DNA of 60,630 nucleotides from Actinomycetota bacterium. Lineage in GTDB: Bacteria > Actinomycetota > Acidimicrobiia > Actinomarinales > Actinomarinaceae. Positions 16,819-25,783 of this stretch are shown one piece after another (positions within the stretch are counted from its first letter, which is position 1; every line of letters starts with the position of its first letter). The stretch spans positions 1-60,630 of the forward strand of contig JAQCEB010000004.1 of assembly GCA_027729925.1 (NCBI GenBank). Direction: 5' to 3'. The position numbers and the translations under genes were made by a program. The notes below the pieces were generated by a model. It ran no database searches, was not told the origin of the DNA, and saw nothing but the letters and a program-made list of their open reading frames with translations.

Positions 16819-17832
16819 TTTAAATGTATTAATTTCACTAATTTGAATACTGATCCTATCTCCTAATTCAAATTCATTGTTTGGAGTAGTTCTTGCTTTA
16901 AAAGTTTCACCTTTTGAATTTTTAAAAAAAACTAATTGATCATGTCCATAAAAATTGCATTCTTTTACTACATATTTTCCTTTTTTGTCATGATTTAAAG
17001 AAATACATTCTGGGCGAATGGCTACATCTACTGCACCAGTTAAATTAGTGTCGAAAGTACCAAGTGGTGTTTCTAACTTACCTAAATTTGCAAATCCTTT
17101 TACTAGGTTTGGATCACCAATTGATTCTGCAACAACTTTATTAACAGGATGAAGATATATTTCTTGTGGGGTTGAGCTTTGGATAATTTTCCCACTATCT
17201 AAAATACTAACAAAATCACAAATCGATAAAGCTTCTTCTTGATCGTGAGTTACTAAAATTGTTGTTGTTTTTGTACTTCTTAGTAAGTCAACTATTTCTT
17301 CTCTAATTTCTCTTGCCATTTGGGCGTCTAAACTTGAAAATGGTTCATCAAGAAGTAAAACATCAGGCTTGGGAGCTAATGCACGTGCTATAGCAACCCT
17401 CTGTTGTTCACCACCAGAAAGTTGTGAGGGCTTTTTTGAAACTAAATTTTGTAAATTACAAATATTTATTACTTCATCAAGGCGTCCATCTTTAATCTGA
17501 GATTTATTTAAACCAAATGAAATGTTTTTTTGAACGTTTAAATGAGGGAAAAGTGCAAAGTTTTGAAATACCATACCAATATTCCTTTTTTCTGGTTGGG
17601 TCCACATTTTATCGTCAACTATTTTCTTACCCCTCATTTCAATTGAACCACTATCAGGTTTTTCAAAACCTGCTAACAACCTCAAAACTGTTGTTTTACC
17701 AGAACCTGACTTACCTAATATTCCATAAATAGATCCCTTCCAAACATCAAGATTGAAATCATCTAGGATTTGATCTGAATTGTAAGATTTTTCAATATTT
17801 CTAGCTCTAATTAATAAGTTATCAAATGTCAT
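16807..17832 (-). CDS. fbpC: Ferric iron ABC transporter, ATP-binding subunit
   Basis: 341 residues. Walker A GKSGSGKT (40-47), signature LSGGEQQRVAIARAL (138-152) and Walker B LLLDEP (159-164) are all intact. The C-terminal third (from about 235) is a TOBE/MOP-like regulatory domain, as in FbpC, PotA and CysA. It overlaps the permease by 11 bases and is the last gene of an fbpA-fbpB-fbpC operon. The ATPase alone could be sulfate- or polyamine-type; the iron assignment comes from the binding protein and the fused 12-helix permease. Confidence 0.88.
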   Translation of the reverse strand: MTFDNLLIRARNIEKSYNSDQILDDFNLDVWKGSIYGILGKSGSGKTTVLRLLAGFEKPDSGSIEMRGKKIVDDKMWTQPEKRNIGMVFQNFALFPHLNVQKNISFGLNKSQIKDGRLDEVINICNLQNLVSKKPSQLSGGEQQRVAIARALAPKPDVLLLDEPFSSLDAQMAREIREEIVDLLRSTKTTTILVTHDQEEALSICDFVSILDSGKIIQSSTPQEIYLHPVNKVVAESIGDPNLVKGFANLGKLETPLGTFDTNLTGAVDVAIRPECISLNHDKKGKYVVKECNFYGHDQLVFFKNSKGETFKARTTPNNEFELGDRISIQISEINTFKSNI

Positions 17833-19390
17833 TTTTACTTCTTAAATTTCTTGTACTTAAAATATAAGTAGGAATCGCGCTTATTGCCAACAAAATTATT
17901 GATGAAAAAGCAGCATCTGTAAATTGACCTTCAATTGAAAAAGACCAAATATCAATAGCAAGAGTTTTAAAACCTGTAGGTCTAAGCAGTAAAGTTTGTG
18001 GGAGCTCTTTAATAGTTGAAAGGAATACTAAAGCTGATCCTGAAAGAATACCGTTTCGAATCATTGGAAATGTAACTTTATAAAAAGTTTTTAGCCTGCT
18101 AAATCCAAGAACAGAACTAGCTTCTAAAAAACTATTACTTATTTGATAAGTCGATGCCCTACCAGCGCCTATAGCTTGAGGCAAAAACACTATTAGGTAT
18201 GAAAAAATTAAAAGTGTAAAAGATTGGTAAAGCCTAGGAACAAATTTTAAAGAGATAAATAGTAAAGAAATACCAATTGTTATGTGTGGTAATCCGTAAA
18301 GTGTGAGAATAATTTTTTCTAGAATTTTATTGAAATTTGACTTGTACTGAGTAAAAGCAACAGTAATTGGTATTGCGATAAAAAAAGCAAGCATACCAGT
18401 TGTCAATGAAACAAAAATTGAACCAAAGATACCTTTATAAACCAATTCAATATTCAAACCACTATTTAATCCATTTTTTAGCCAATAGAACAAAACTAAA
18501 ATTGGCAAAATTAAACTAAAAAACACTACTAGAACAAAATAAGTGTATGTAATAAATAATTTAAATTTATTTAACTCCTTCTTTTTAATGTTTTTTGAAC
18601 GAGAGGAGTTTTGTATCTGATTTGAAACGTCCGAATTTCGTTGTATAAAAGATAATAAAAATGAAGTTAGTAGTAATAACGTGGAATATAAATATACTGC
18701 ATCCCCTGTTATATCAATTTCATAGTACGTATAAATTACTTTGGTCAAAGTACTGTATTTCATTATTGAAACAGCCCCAAAATCTGATAAAACATATAAA
18801 CCAACTAACAATGCGGAGTAAGTTATAGGTTGCTTCAATCGAGGTAAGATAACTCTTGTAAAAAGTTTTACTTTTGATGAACCAAGAGACTTTGCTGCCT
18901 CCTCAATATTATTGTCTAAATTAGAAATAGTATTAAAACAAATCAGTAGTACATAAGGATAAGTAAATAATGATAAGACTATCAAACTACCTATATATCC
19001 ACTTATTCCTGAAATTTCTCGTATTCCAAAATTAGTCAAAAAATTTACAGCTAATCCTTTAGGTGAAAATGCTGATGCATATGTTAATGCACCAATATAA
19101 GATGGGAAAACTAAGGGTAAAATTAATAGTGCTAAAATTATTTTTGACCCTTTAATTTTAAATCTTGAAATTATTAGAGAGGAAGACAAGCCTAAAATCA
19201 GGCTTATTATTACCACACCAACAACTAATGAAAAAGTTTTAAAAAACAATTCATAGAAATCCCAAATTTCAATAAATTGAAGAAGATTATTGTTTATGTT
19301 TAAAGTCTCAAAAAATAGATAAAAAATTGGACTTATGAAAGCTACAACTATAAAAACATTTAAACTTGATAAAAATTTAGGAATTTTCAC
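17822..19390 (-). CDS. fbpB: Ferric iron ABC transporter, fused permease
   Basis: 522 residues made of two homologous halves of about six helices each, the arrangement of FbpB/SfuB. An EAA loop is visible in each half: EEAAKSLGSSKVKLFTRVIL (about 162-181) and LEASSVLGFSRLKTFYKVTF (about 424-443). The two halves are joined by a short basic linker (about 270-282). It lies 58 bases after fbpA and overlaps fbpC by 11 bases. Confidence 0.9.
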   Translation of the reverse strand: MKIPKFLSSLNVFIVVAFISPIFYLFFETLNINNNLLQFIEIWDFYELFFKTFSLVVGVVIISLILGLSSSLIISRFKIKGSKIILALLILPLVFPSYIGALTYASAFSPKGLAVNFLTNFGIREISGISGYIGSLIVLSLFTYPYVLLICFNTISNLDNNIEEAAKSLGSSKVKLFTRVILPRLKQPITYSALLVGLYVLSDFGAVSIMKYSTLTKVIYTYYEIDITGDAVYLYSTLLLLTSFLLSFIQRNSDVSNQIQNSSRSKNIKKKELNKFKLFITYTYFVLVVFFSLILPILVLFYWLKNGLNSGLNIELVYKGIFGSIFVSLTTGMLAFFIAIPITVAFTQYKSNFNKILEKIILTLYGLPHITIGISLLFISLKFVPRLYQSFTLLIFSYLIVFLPQAIGAGRASTYQISNSFLEASSVLGFSRLKTFYKVTFPMIRNGILSGSALVFLSTIKELPQTLLLRPTGFKTLAIDIWSFSIEGQFTDAAFSSIILLAISAIPTYILSTRNLRSKNDI

Positions 19391-19448
19391 ACAATTTAGA
19401 GTATCTATTAAATAAATTTATTTAAAGATAAAATATTTATGAACAGAT

Positions 19449-20477
19449 TTAATAACCAGCTTTAGAAATCAACTCGACTGCTTTTGTCTGTAATTTTGAT
19501 AATTCAAGCCATTGATTTGGTTCAAGGTTTAGAAAACTATTTATTTCTGGAAGTTGATTATTTTGATTAACAATATCTATAACAGGAAACTCAAATAAAT
19601 TATTGGTTATTAATTCTTGGGTATTTGAATTTAATAAAAATTCAATAAATATAGTGGCGTTTTCTTGATTTTTGCTTGTTTTAAGTACTCCAATTCCTGA
19701 AGGCATAACTAAGCTGCCGCAACCTGACTTAAAATAATAATTTTTTACATTGCTGGTTTGATTTTCGCTTTTGTACCTAAGGGTATAGTAGTGATTTACT
19801 AGACCAAATTTTATTTCATCATTATCTATGGCATTAATTTGTGTTGAATTATTTGGATACTCAATATATCCCTGATCATGAATATTCTTTAGCCAGGTGT
19901 TAGTTTTTTCTTCACCGTCAAAATATATCATACATGAAACCATTGTTATAAAAGATGAGTTAGTAGGAGCTAAACCTATTTTATTTTTGTATTTAGGATT
20001 TATAAGTTCGTATAAGTCTATTGGTAATTCTTCTTGTTGGGTTGAAGTGGAATTATAGCCTAAAGTTCTAACTCTTATTGATGTTGGAATCCAATAATTA
20101 TTAAACTGATAATTTGAATTTAAACTCCTTTGCATTATTTCATTGGGTAATTGGGTAAAAAGATTTTGTTCAGCTACTTTTTCCAAATTTATTGGATCTT
20201 GAGAAAAAAATAAATCTGCTGGACTGTTATTTCCTTCTAAAATTATCGTGTTTGCTAGTTCTGTGCTATTTGCATACCTTACATCAACCTGGATGCCGGT
20301 TTCTTCTGTGAAGTCTTTTATTATTTCATCAACAATACTTTCTGACCTACCGCTATAAATTACTAGATTATTCCCTTGATCATTATTTGGAAATGTACAG
20401 GCAATTAAAGTAAAAGTTAAAATAAAAAAATTGTTAAAAATAAAAAGTTTAAAATTTCTGTTTTTTAATCTGAACAA
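19449..20477 (-). CDS. fbpA: Ferric iron ABC transporter, substrate-binding lipoprotein
   Basis: 342 residues from a TTG start. The N-terminus is a lipoprotein signal with lipobox LIAC (C27), so the protein is tethered outside the membrane, as expected in a monoderm. LVIYSGRSESIVDEIIKDF is the usual start of the mature fold. FGLVNHYYTLRY (224-235) contains the adjacent tyrosines Y230-Y231, matching the paired tyrosines that bind Fe(III) in FbpA. It is the first gene of fbpABC. I did not find a convincing DtxR or Fur box upstream. Confidence 0.88.
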   Translation of the reverse strand: MFRLKNRNFKLFIFNNFFILTFTLIACTFPNNDQGNNLVIYSGRSESIVDEIIKDFTEETGIQVDVRYANSTELANTIILEGNNSPADLFFSQDPINLEKVAEQNLFTQLPNEIMQRSLNSNYQFNNYWIPTSIRVRTLGYNSTSTQQEELPIDLYELINPKYKNKIGLAPTNSSFITMVSCMIYFDGEEKTNTWLKNIHDQGYIEYPNNSTQINAIDNDEIKFGLVNHYYTLRYKSENQTSNVKNYYFKSGCGSLVMPSGIGVLKTSKNQENATIFIEFLLNSNTQELITNNLFEFPVIDIVNQNNQLPEINSFLNLEPNQWLELSKLQTKAVELISKAGY

Positions 20478-20491
20478 TCAATAACTCTTTT

Positions 20492-20635
20492 TTATTTATT
20501 AGTGTTTTGTAAATTTTTTTTATTTGATTTATTAAAAAAAGAAATTGGATTAGCTAAAGCTTTACCGCCATTTTTAACAAACCACATAAAACCAGCTAGT
20601 AAATATGCATACGGACACATATTAAAATTATACAT
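20492..20635 (-). CDS. Possible 47-residue small protein upstream of fbpA
   Basis: A frame from ATG at 20635 to TAA at 20492-20494 in the longest intergenic gap of the window. The translation begins MYNFNMCPYAYLLAGFMWFV and continues KNGGKALANPISFFNKSNKK and LQNTNK. It has one hydrophobic stretch and a glycine- and alanine-bearing middle that looks more coding-like than the surrounding A/T runs. No ribosome-binding site is visible upstream. It lies 14 bases before fbpA on the same strand. Unknown function; it could also be the remnant of a lost gene. Confidence 0.35.
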   Translation of the reverse strand: MYNFNMCPYAYLLAGFMWFVKNGGKALANPISFFNKSNKKNLQNTNK

Positions 20636-20720
20636 TTAATAAATATTAGGAGTTAATTAATTTACTTAAATATGCTTTAAAGAAAATTCTCATATAGCTC
20701 AAATCAATTATTGTTGTGAT

Positions 20721-21203
20721 ATGAGTGGTTTTATAAATGAAATTGCAAGTGAAACTATCTATATTTTAAGCGGAGCAGTATTTCTCTTTGTCATTTTATA
20801 TAAATTTTTTCCAAAATTATTTTTAAAAATTCATAAACCTTTATTTTTCATAATTGGCATTATTTCTCTTTCATTAGGTTATATAGGTATTGTTGTTCCT
20901 GGATTACCAACTACAGTATTCATTTTGATATCAGCATGGGCATTTTCAAAATGTTCTGATCGTTTTACCTATTGGCTCGAAAATCATAAATTGTTTGGTC
21001 AAATGATAAACAATTGGAAACTTTATAAAGGGTTGTCAAGAAAAGCTAAAAAAGTTGCGATTCTTACAATTATTCCGACATTTGGAATAACAATTTATCT
21101 GGTATTTAACTTATTTGGTGATATAGTTTTTGGATTATTTGGACTAATGTTGTGTTTTTGGCTTGTAACTAGACCAGAGCCACCTTTGAACCAAAATAAT
21201 TAA
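20721..21203 (+). CDS. YbaN/DUF454-family inner membrane protein
   Basis: 160 residues. The DUF454 core is recognisable: SLGYIGIVVPGLPTTVFILI (about 53-72), SAWAFSKCSDRF, then WLENHKLFGQMINNWK. Three to four helices are predicted, two before and two after the basic loop GLSRKAKKVA. The function of this widespread family is unknown. It ends 1 base before the convergent thymidine kinase stop. Confidence 0.82.
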   Translation: MSGFINEIASETIYILSGAVFLFVILYKFFPKLFLKIHKPLFFIIGIISLSLGYIGIVVPGLPTTVFILISAWAFSKCSDRFTYWLENHKLFGQMINNWKLYKGLSRKAKKVAILTIIPTFGITIYLVFNLFGDIVFGLFGLMLCFWLVTRPEPPLNQNN

Positions 21204-21204
21204 A

Positions 21205-21807
21205 TTAATTTGCTTCCGGTATTTGATATCCAATTGGTGAAACTTTATCTAATTCAAATATATCTCTAGCTTGAGCTTCGTAATTAAGGCCAATAGAAAT
21301 CTGTTCACCCTCTGTAACTCTGTTTCCGTTTTCGTCTAATCTGGCATTCATGATAGCTTTTTTACCCGATTTACAAATTGTTTTTATTTCTGATAACTCA
21401 TCAGCCCAAGCTAATAAGTAAACACTTCCGGGGAATGGTTCACCTCTAAAATCAGATCGGAGACCATAACACAGAACTGGAATTTTTAATTTATCAACTA
21501 CAAGTGAAAGTTGTAAAACTTGTTTTGGACTTAAAAATTGTGCTTCATCAACTAAAACACATGATATTTTATCTCTTTGATTTTCATGGGCTGTCCAAAC
21601 ATATAAATCATCAGATTCTGTAAATATTTCACACTCTCTGTTAAGACCTATCCTAGATGTAATTTGTCCTTCACCATATCTATCATCTAGTTTTGGGGTA
21701 AAAAGTAGTGTTCTCATATTTCGTTCTTCATAATTATGAGCCGACTGTAATAAAGTTGTACTTTTACCAGCATTCATTGCAGAATAATAAAAATAAAGTT
21801 TAGCCAT
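21205..21807 (-). CDS. tdk: Thymidine kinase with a degenerate zinc site
   Basis: 200 residues, type II thymidine kinase, which phosphorylates thymidine with ATP in the salvage pathway. The P-loop is YSAMNAGKST (8-17), the catalytic glutamate is E88 in LVDEAQF, and the lasso region CYGLRSDFRGEPFPGS is well kept. The usual zinc site (two cysteine pairs) is mostly lost: the first pair reads ICKSGKK (only C145 left), and the second is replaced around YEAQARDIF. The sequence is otherwise close to the E. coli type. The missing zinc lobe is odd but the active site looks complete. Confidence 0.92.
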   Translation of the reverse strand: MAKLYFYYSAMNAGKSTTLLQSAHNYEERNMRTLLFTPKLDDRYGEGQITSRIGLNRECEIFTESDDLYVWTAHENQRDKISCVLVDEAQFLSPKQVLQLSLVVDKLKIPVLCYGLRSDFRGEPFPGSVYLLAWADELSEIKTICKSGKKAIMNARLDENGNRVTEGEQISIGLNYEAQARDIFELDKVSPIGYQIPEAN

Positions 21808-21839
21808 TTATTTAATATTAACCTTAAAAATTTTTGTTT

Positions 21840-22835
21840 TTAAATTTCAGCAACAATTCTTCCAATTGACTTTCTAGTACCTATCAATTCTAAGTTATCA
21901 ACAATTTCTTCAAACTTAATTACTTTATAAACAGGTTCAATTTCTTTATTTAAATACTGATTAAAAATTAGTTCTAACCTATCAGATAGATAATTTTTAT
22001 TATTTGATTCAAAATCAATCATAAACACTCCCATCACTGTGATATTTTTAACTAATAGATAACTCAGTAATTGTGATGGAATATTGCCACTTGCAAAACC
22101 GACAATTAGAGCCTTGCCTTCTGATTTTAAAAGCTTAATTCCGCTCTCGTACATCTCACCACCAACTTGATCGTAAAAAATGTCTACCGGTCTTTTTCCA
22201 AACTTTTGTTCCACTATTTCTTTAATATTTTCTTTTTGATAATTAATAACAAGGTCTGGGTTAAATTTATTTATAAACTCTTTTTTTACATCACTACCAA
22301 CTGCTGCTATAACTTTTGCACCATAATTTTTTGCTAGTTGTACCGCAGAAATTCCAACACCACCAGCAGCTGCATTAATTAAAACTAAATCATTTTTTTT
22401 AATCTCCGCTCTTCTTACAAGCGCAAAATCAGATGTTAAATAAGACATTAAAATAGCTGCACCTGCATTGAAACTAATTTTTTCAGGTAAGAAATAAGTC
22501 AAATTTTCTGATGAAATACAATACTCACCAAAACTTCCATAACGACCTGATCGAAATACTGTTGTAGCTCCAACAACTCTATCACCTACTTTAAATTTGC
22601 TTTGCGACGAAACTTTCTTTACAACACCAGCAGCTTCAAAGCCAGGAACAAATGGAGTTTTAGGGTTTGATTGATAAAGACCACTCGCAAGGAGTAAGTC
22701 AGCAAAATTTAAAGTAGTTGATTTAGTTTCAATTAATATCTCGCCTTCTTGAATTTCAGGAATATCTATTTCTGCAATTTGTAGTTTATCAAATGAAGTT
22801 ACTTGATTTTGTATCCAAGCTTTGTAGGTTGACAT
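21840..22835 (-). CDS. Quinone oxidoreductase-type medium-chain dehydrogenase/reductase
   Basis: 331 residues, MDR superfamily, quinone oxidoreductase (QOR) branch without structural zinc cysteines. The GroES-like domain is followed by a Rossmann fold with the nucleotide loop AAAGGVGISAVQLAK (about 153-167). The late segments DIFYDQVGGEMYE and GFASGNIPSQLL are typical of NADPH:quinone reductases and synaptic-vesicle VAT-1-like proteins. It probably reduces quinones or enones with NADPH; the actual substrate is unknown. It is divergent from the CopD-like gene across 41 bases. Confidence 0.82.
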   Translation of the reverse strand: MSTYKAWIQNQVTSFDKLQIAEIDIPEIQEGEILIETKSTTLNFADLLLASGLYQSNPKTPFVPGFEAAGVVKKVSSQSKFKVGDRVVGATTVFRSGRYGSFGEYCISSENLTYFLPEKISFNAGAAILMSYLTSDFALVRRAEIKKNDLVLINAAAGGVGISAVQLAKNYGAKVIAAVGSDVKKEFINKFNPDLVINYQKENIKEIVEQKFGKRPVDIFYDQVGGEMYESGIKLLKSEGKALIVGFASGNIPSQLLSYLLVKNITVMGVFMIDFESNNKNYLSDRLELIFNQYLNKEIEPVYKVIKFEEIVDNLELIGTRKSIGRIVAEI

Positions 22836-22876
22836 ATAGATAATTTTAATAATTTAGATTATGCTATGCTTTTTTT

Positions 22877-23266
22877 ATGTATGAATTTCTAAAGCTTTTA
22901 CACCTAATTTCTGCATCAGTCTGGTTAGGTGGAATGATATTAATGGGAGCGTTTGTTCCAGTAGTTAGAAAGATTGATGATACTGGTATGACATTAAAAG
23001 CACTCGCATCTAGATTTGGCCAAATTGGTTGGGGAGTTTATTTTCTTGCCTTATTTAGTGGTATTGGTATGTTTTTAATTGCCTGGGGGTCATCTGATCT
23101 AAACATCTATTTTCATATAAAAATGACATTATTTGTTCTTGCTGGATTGCTTACTTTTATACATTCAAAAGCTGGAAAATTACAACCTAAATTTAGAGGG
23201 ATGATTCAGGGTTTAATTTTACTTTGTACTATTGGGATTTTTTATTCCGCAATAATGTTTTCATGA
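22877..23266 (+). CDS. Four-helix CopD/DUF2269-like membrane protein
   Basis: 129 residues, four predicted helices. LHLISASVWLGGMILMGAF (about 8-26) is the motif of CopD- and DUF2269-like membrane proteins, in which the first-helix histidine may bind heme or copper. H95 in the third-fourth helix loop (FIHSKAG) is also present. A metal or heme role is inference. The gene converges on the next one with a 6-base overlap. Confidence 0.65.
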   Translation: MYEFLKLLHLISASVWLGGMILMGAFVPVVRKIDDTGMTLKALASRFGQIGWGVYFLALFSGIGMFLIAWGSSDLNIYFHIKMTLFVLAGLLTFIHSKAGKLQPKFRGMIQGLILLCTIGIFYSAIMFS

Positions 23267-23797
23267 CAAGTTTTTAATATCCTCAATATCAGATTCCTGT
23301 ATAACTCCCACTCCTCTGAAAATTATTTCATTTGAATCTTTTTTAATTACAAACCAATAAATATCTTTCTCGTCTGGAATTTCTAATGCCTCCCTTAAGC
23401 TTTCTTTATTAAGATAAACTGTTATAGTTCGATTTCTTACGTAATCATCTTTTATAGCTGCTCTCATAGTTCCGTCCAGATACATCTGTCCGAGTTTTGT
23501 GAACTCTGCAATTGTTGGGACTTCTATGATATTAAAATCTTGCTCAAGTTGATGTTTTTCAAGAATTCGAATCGACTCATCAACTATTGGCTGGTGCCAC
23601 TGTTGGAAGGCTAAGATTGCTATTAAGTTTTTATCAACAAAATCATCTGGTACAGATTTTTTTACTTTGTTTAAGTTCTTACCTTGTATAGTTGGGAAAG
23701 AATTTGATTCAAAATTTTCCACTATTTGACCTCTATATGATATTACTAAAAGTATTGTAGGTACACTAAGCAGGGCCAAGTATTTTTTCAAGTTCAT
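23261..23797 (-). CDS. Membrane-anchored protein, possible thioredoxin-like fold
   Basis: 178 residues. One N-terminal hydrophobic helix (about 5-20) anchors the rest outside the membrane. The body reads as beta-alpha-beta elements: LIAILAFQQWHQPIVDESI, FNIIEVPTIAEF, TITVYLNKESL, and FVIKKDSNEIIFRGVGVI. This resembles a thioredoxin-like domain in which the CxxC is replaced by QQWHQP, so no thiol chemistry would be possible. That fold is a guess. It overlaps the SRPBCC gene by 32 bases, so the two are coupled. I do not recognise the family. Confidence 0.55.
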   Translation of the reverse strand: MNLKKYLALLSVPTILLVISYRGQIVENFESNSFPTIQGKNLNKVKKSVPDDFVDKNLIAILAFQQWHQPIVDESIRILEKHQLEQDFNIIEVPTIAEFTKLGQMYLDGTMRAAIKDDYVRNRTITVYLNKESLREALEIPDEKDIYWFVIKKDSNEIIFRGVGVIQESDIEDIKNLS

Positions 23798-24194
23798 AAA
23801 TGTTTTCCATTAAATTATTAAATTGCTTATTAAAAAACGGACCGATAATTTTAAAAATGCCTTTAAATTTTACATCTACAGTATAAGTAAGCTCTGTACC
23901 TTTATTATTGGCCGATAAAAAAATTGTATCAGTTATAACAAAATTTCTATTTCTTGATTGAAGAGATGCTCGTAATGGCGGACCCCATTCTATAACTTCA
24001 TAATTCAAATTTATTTCTCTTTCATTGAATTTTGTCTTAACTTCAAATATTGAGCCTGACCTCAGAGGTTCTTTACTAGTTAAAGTAGCTTCATCGTGAG
24101 GGTTCCATTTATGCAAATTTCTAAAGTCTGCAACAAAATTAAAAGTATTTTGAATATCACTTTTTACAGTAATTGTTTTTGAGAATGTAGCCAT
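23766..24194 (-). CDS. SRPBCC-family (polyketide cyclase-like) protein
   Basis: 142 residues, helix-grip START/SRPBCC fold, a hydrophobic-ligand binding domain. The start, FSKTITVKSDIQNTFNFVADFRNLHKWNP, is typical, as is the late KFKGIFKIIGPFFNKQFNNLMENI helix. These proteins bind lipids or small hydrophobic molecules in the cytoplasm; the ligand here is unknown. It overlaps the downstream membrane protein by 32 bases and follows the ABC-2 permease by 37 bases. Confidence 0.75.
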   Translation of the reverse strand: MATFSKTITVKSDIQNTFNFVADFRNLHKWNPHDEATLTSKEPLRSGSIFEVKTKFNEREINLNYEVIEWGPPLRASLQSRNRNFVITDTIFLSANNKGTELTYTVDVKFKGIFKIIGPFFNKQFNNLMENIYELEKILGPA

Positions 24195-24231
24195 GAAACT
24201 ATTTTAAGGCTTTTAAAAACTTTAAATAAAT

Positions 24232-25053
24232 CTATTTAAGATTTAAAGATCTTTTTGTATAACCAATATATCCAATAACTAAAAAAAGTAATATTTTGGA
24301 AATAACTAAGGACATATCTAATAAATTAAGACCATTTTGGTATGGATTTCCATACGCCCCAAATGATGAAATATTTTCATGTATCCACTCAAATATCTTA
24401 TTGCTACTGCTCAACATATTTGAAAGCCATTCTACTGCTAGTAGTCCCATACCAAAATTCCAAGCATTTCCAGATTTGCCAGTGTACATTGCAATTGAAT
24501 ACCCTAATACTCCAAATGAAATACCACCTAAACTACTTTGTAATCCTGCTTTCATCATTGGTAAATATTCTAAGTTTTGAGACAAGTTCATAAACGCCAT
24601 TGGAATATACATTATATGAAACCAAATTTGAGAAATAATAATTCCAAAAACAACAGCTACAAGTGAATGAATATAGTAAATTTGTTTTCTATTTAGGGGT
24701 AAAGATGCAACAAATTCGAATGTTCCCTCTTCTTCAGATTTTGCCCCCATTTTATTTAAAAGTACAATAGTTGCAATCGCAATTAGCAGTGGAACAAATA
24801 AATTCATTAAATACGTTGTAATTATTCCCTCAAGGGTAAACACATTTTCCCAATCTGAAATACCTAAAATATTTAACATTGTATCGTTTTCAGCAAGACT
24901 ACTTAAACCATCTCTTTTTGTATAAATCAGGTTCTCAAAACTTTGATTAGAGAATGCAAGTGGAACTATTGTAAAGTAAATTGCCGGAGCTAATATCCAA
25001 GTCATAATTAACTTTTTAGGTACTTTAATAAAATAATTTAAATAACTAATCAT
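24232..25053 (-). CDS. ABC-2 type transporter permease
   Basis: 273 residues, about six helices. The GAKSEEEGTFEFVASLPLNRKQ segment (about 104-125) is typical of ABC-2 permeases of the ABC exporter type that pair with a single ATPase (NatB/YhaP-like, drug or lipid exporters). It overlaps its ATPase by 8 bases. The substrate is unknown. Confidence 0.82.
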   Translation of the reverse strand: MISYLNYFIKVPKKLIMTWILAPAIYFTIVPLAFSNQSFENLIYTKRDGLSSLAENDTMLNILGISDWENVFTLEGIITTYLMNLFVPLLIAIATIVLLNKMGAKSEEEGTFEFVASLPLNRKQIYYIHSLVAVVFGIIISQIWFHIMYIPMAFMNLSQNLEYLPMMKAGLQSSLGGISFGVLGYSIAMYTGKSGNAWNFGMGLLAVEWLSNMLSSSNKIFEWIHENISSFGAYGNPYQNGLNLLDMSLVISKILLFLVIGYIGYTKRSLNLK

Positions 25054-25765
25054 TTTTTACATTCCTATCATAAAATTTGAAAAATGCATCTTCAATGCTG
25101 ATATTTTGCATTTTTGAGTTTTCTACAAAAGTTGTAAGTTGTTCATCATAGATTTTCGAACCATTTTTTAATACTGCCATTGAAGTTGTTATTTTTTCAA
25201 TCTCAGAAATTATATGAGAGGATAACAAAATTGAAACGCCTTCATTCGAAAATTCTGAAATTACCTCAAAAAAAGTTCTTTGATGAAAAGGGTCTAATCC
25301 TGAAGTTGGTTCATCTAAAACTAAAGCTTTTGGTTTATGGAGTAGTGATAATATTAAGGCAGTTTTTTGGCGATTACCTTTAGATTGTTCTTTTATTTGT
25401 TGAGTTATATCAAGTTCAAATCTATCACTAAGTTCAATTGCATAATCAATAGTGGAACTTCTCATTTTTGAGCTTAATTTAAATAATTCTTTGGAGGAAA
25501 TATTTTGTGGTAACTGTGGATCGCCTGGCAAATACCCAATGATTGCTTTTGCTTCTGCTGAATTATGTAGTGTATTAATTCCATTTACAGTCATATTGCC
25601 ACTAGTAGGCAGTAAAAATCCCATGAAGCTTCTCATGATAGTAGATTTACCAGAACCATTTGGACCAAGTAATCCTTTAACCTCACCAGATTTGATTGTG
25701 AGATTTATATCACTGACCCCTTTACCATTTTTGTAAAGCATTGTTAGGTCTTTAATTTCAATCAT
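25046..25765 (-). CDS. ABC transporter ATP-binding subunit (ABC-2 exporter)
   Basis: 239 residues. Walker A GPNGSGKST (34-42) and Walker B ALVLDEPTSGLD (147-158) are intact. The signature is the variant SKGNRQK (128-134), which is usual in the ABC-2 exporter family. It starts 18 bases after the small ORF behind nuoN, so transcription may run on from the second complex I operon into this exporter. Confidence 0.88.
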   Translation of the reverse strand: MIEIKDLTMLYKNGKGVSDINLTIKSGEVKGLLGPNGSGKSTIMRSFMGFLLPTSGNMTVNGINTLHNSAEAKAIIGYLPGDPQLPQNISSKELFKLSSKMRSSTIDYAIELSDRFELDITQQIKEQSKGNRQKTALILSLLHKPKALVLDEPTSGLDPFHQRTFFEVISEFSNEGVSILLSSHIISEIEKITTSMAVLKNGSKIYDEQLTTFVENSKMQNISIEDAFFKFYDRNVKND

Positions 25766-25783
25766 ATTTTTAATATAATTAAT

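Noticed and set aside
20641..20720. AGGAG at 20648-20652 as a ribosome-binding site
   Set aside because: No start codon with an open frame follows at useful distance on the plus strand.
20478..20720. Iron-responsive (DtxR/Fur) box before fbpA
   Set aside because: No sequence close to either consensus was seen; the AT-rich stretches are too simple to call.
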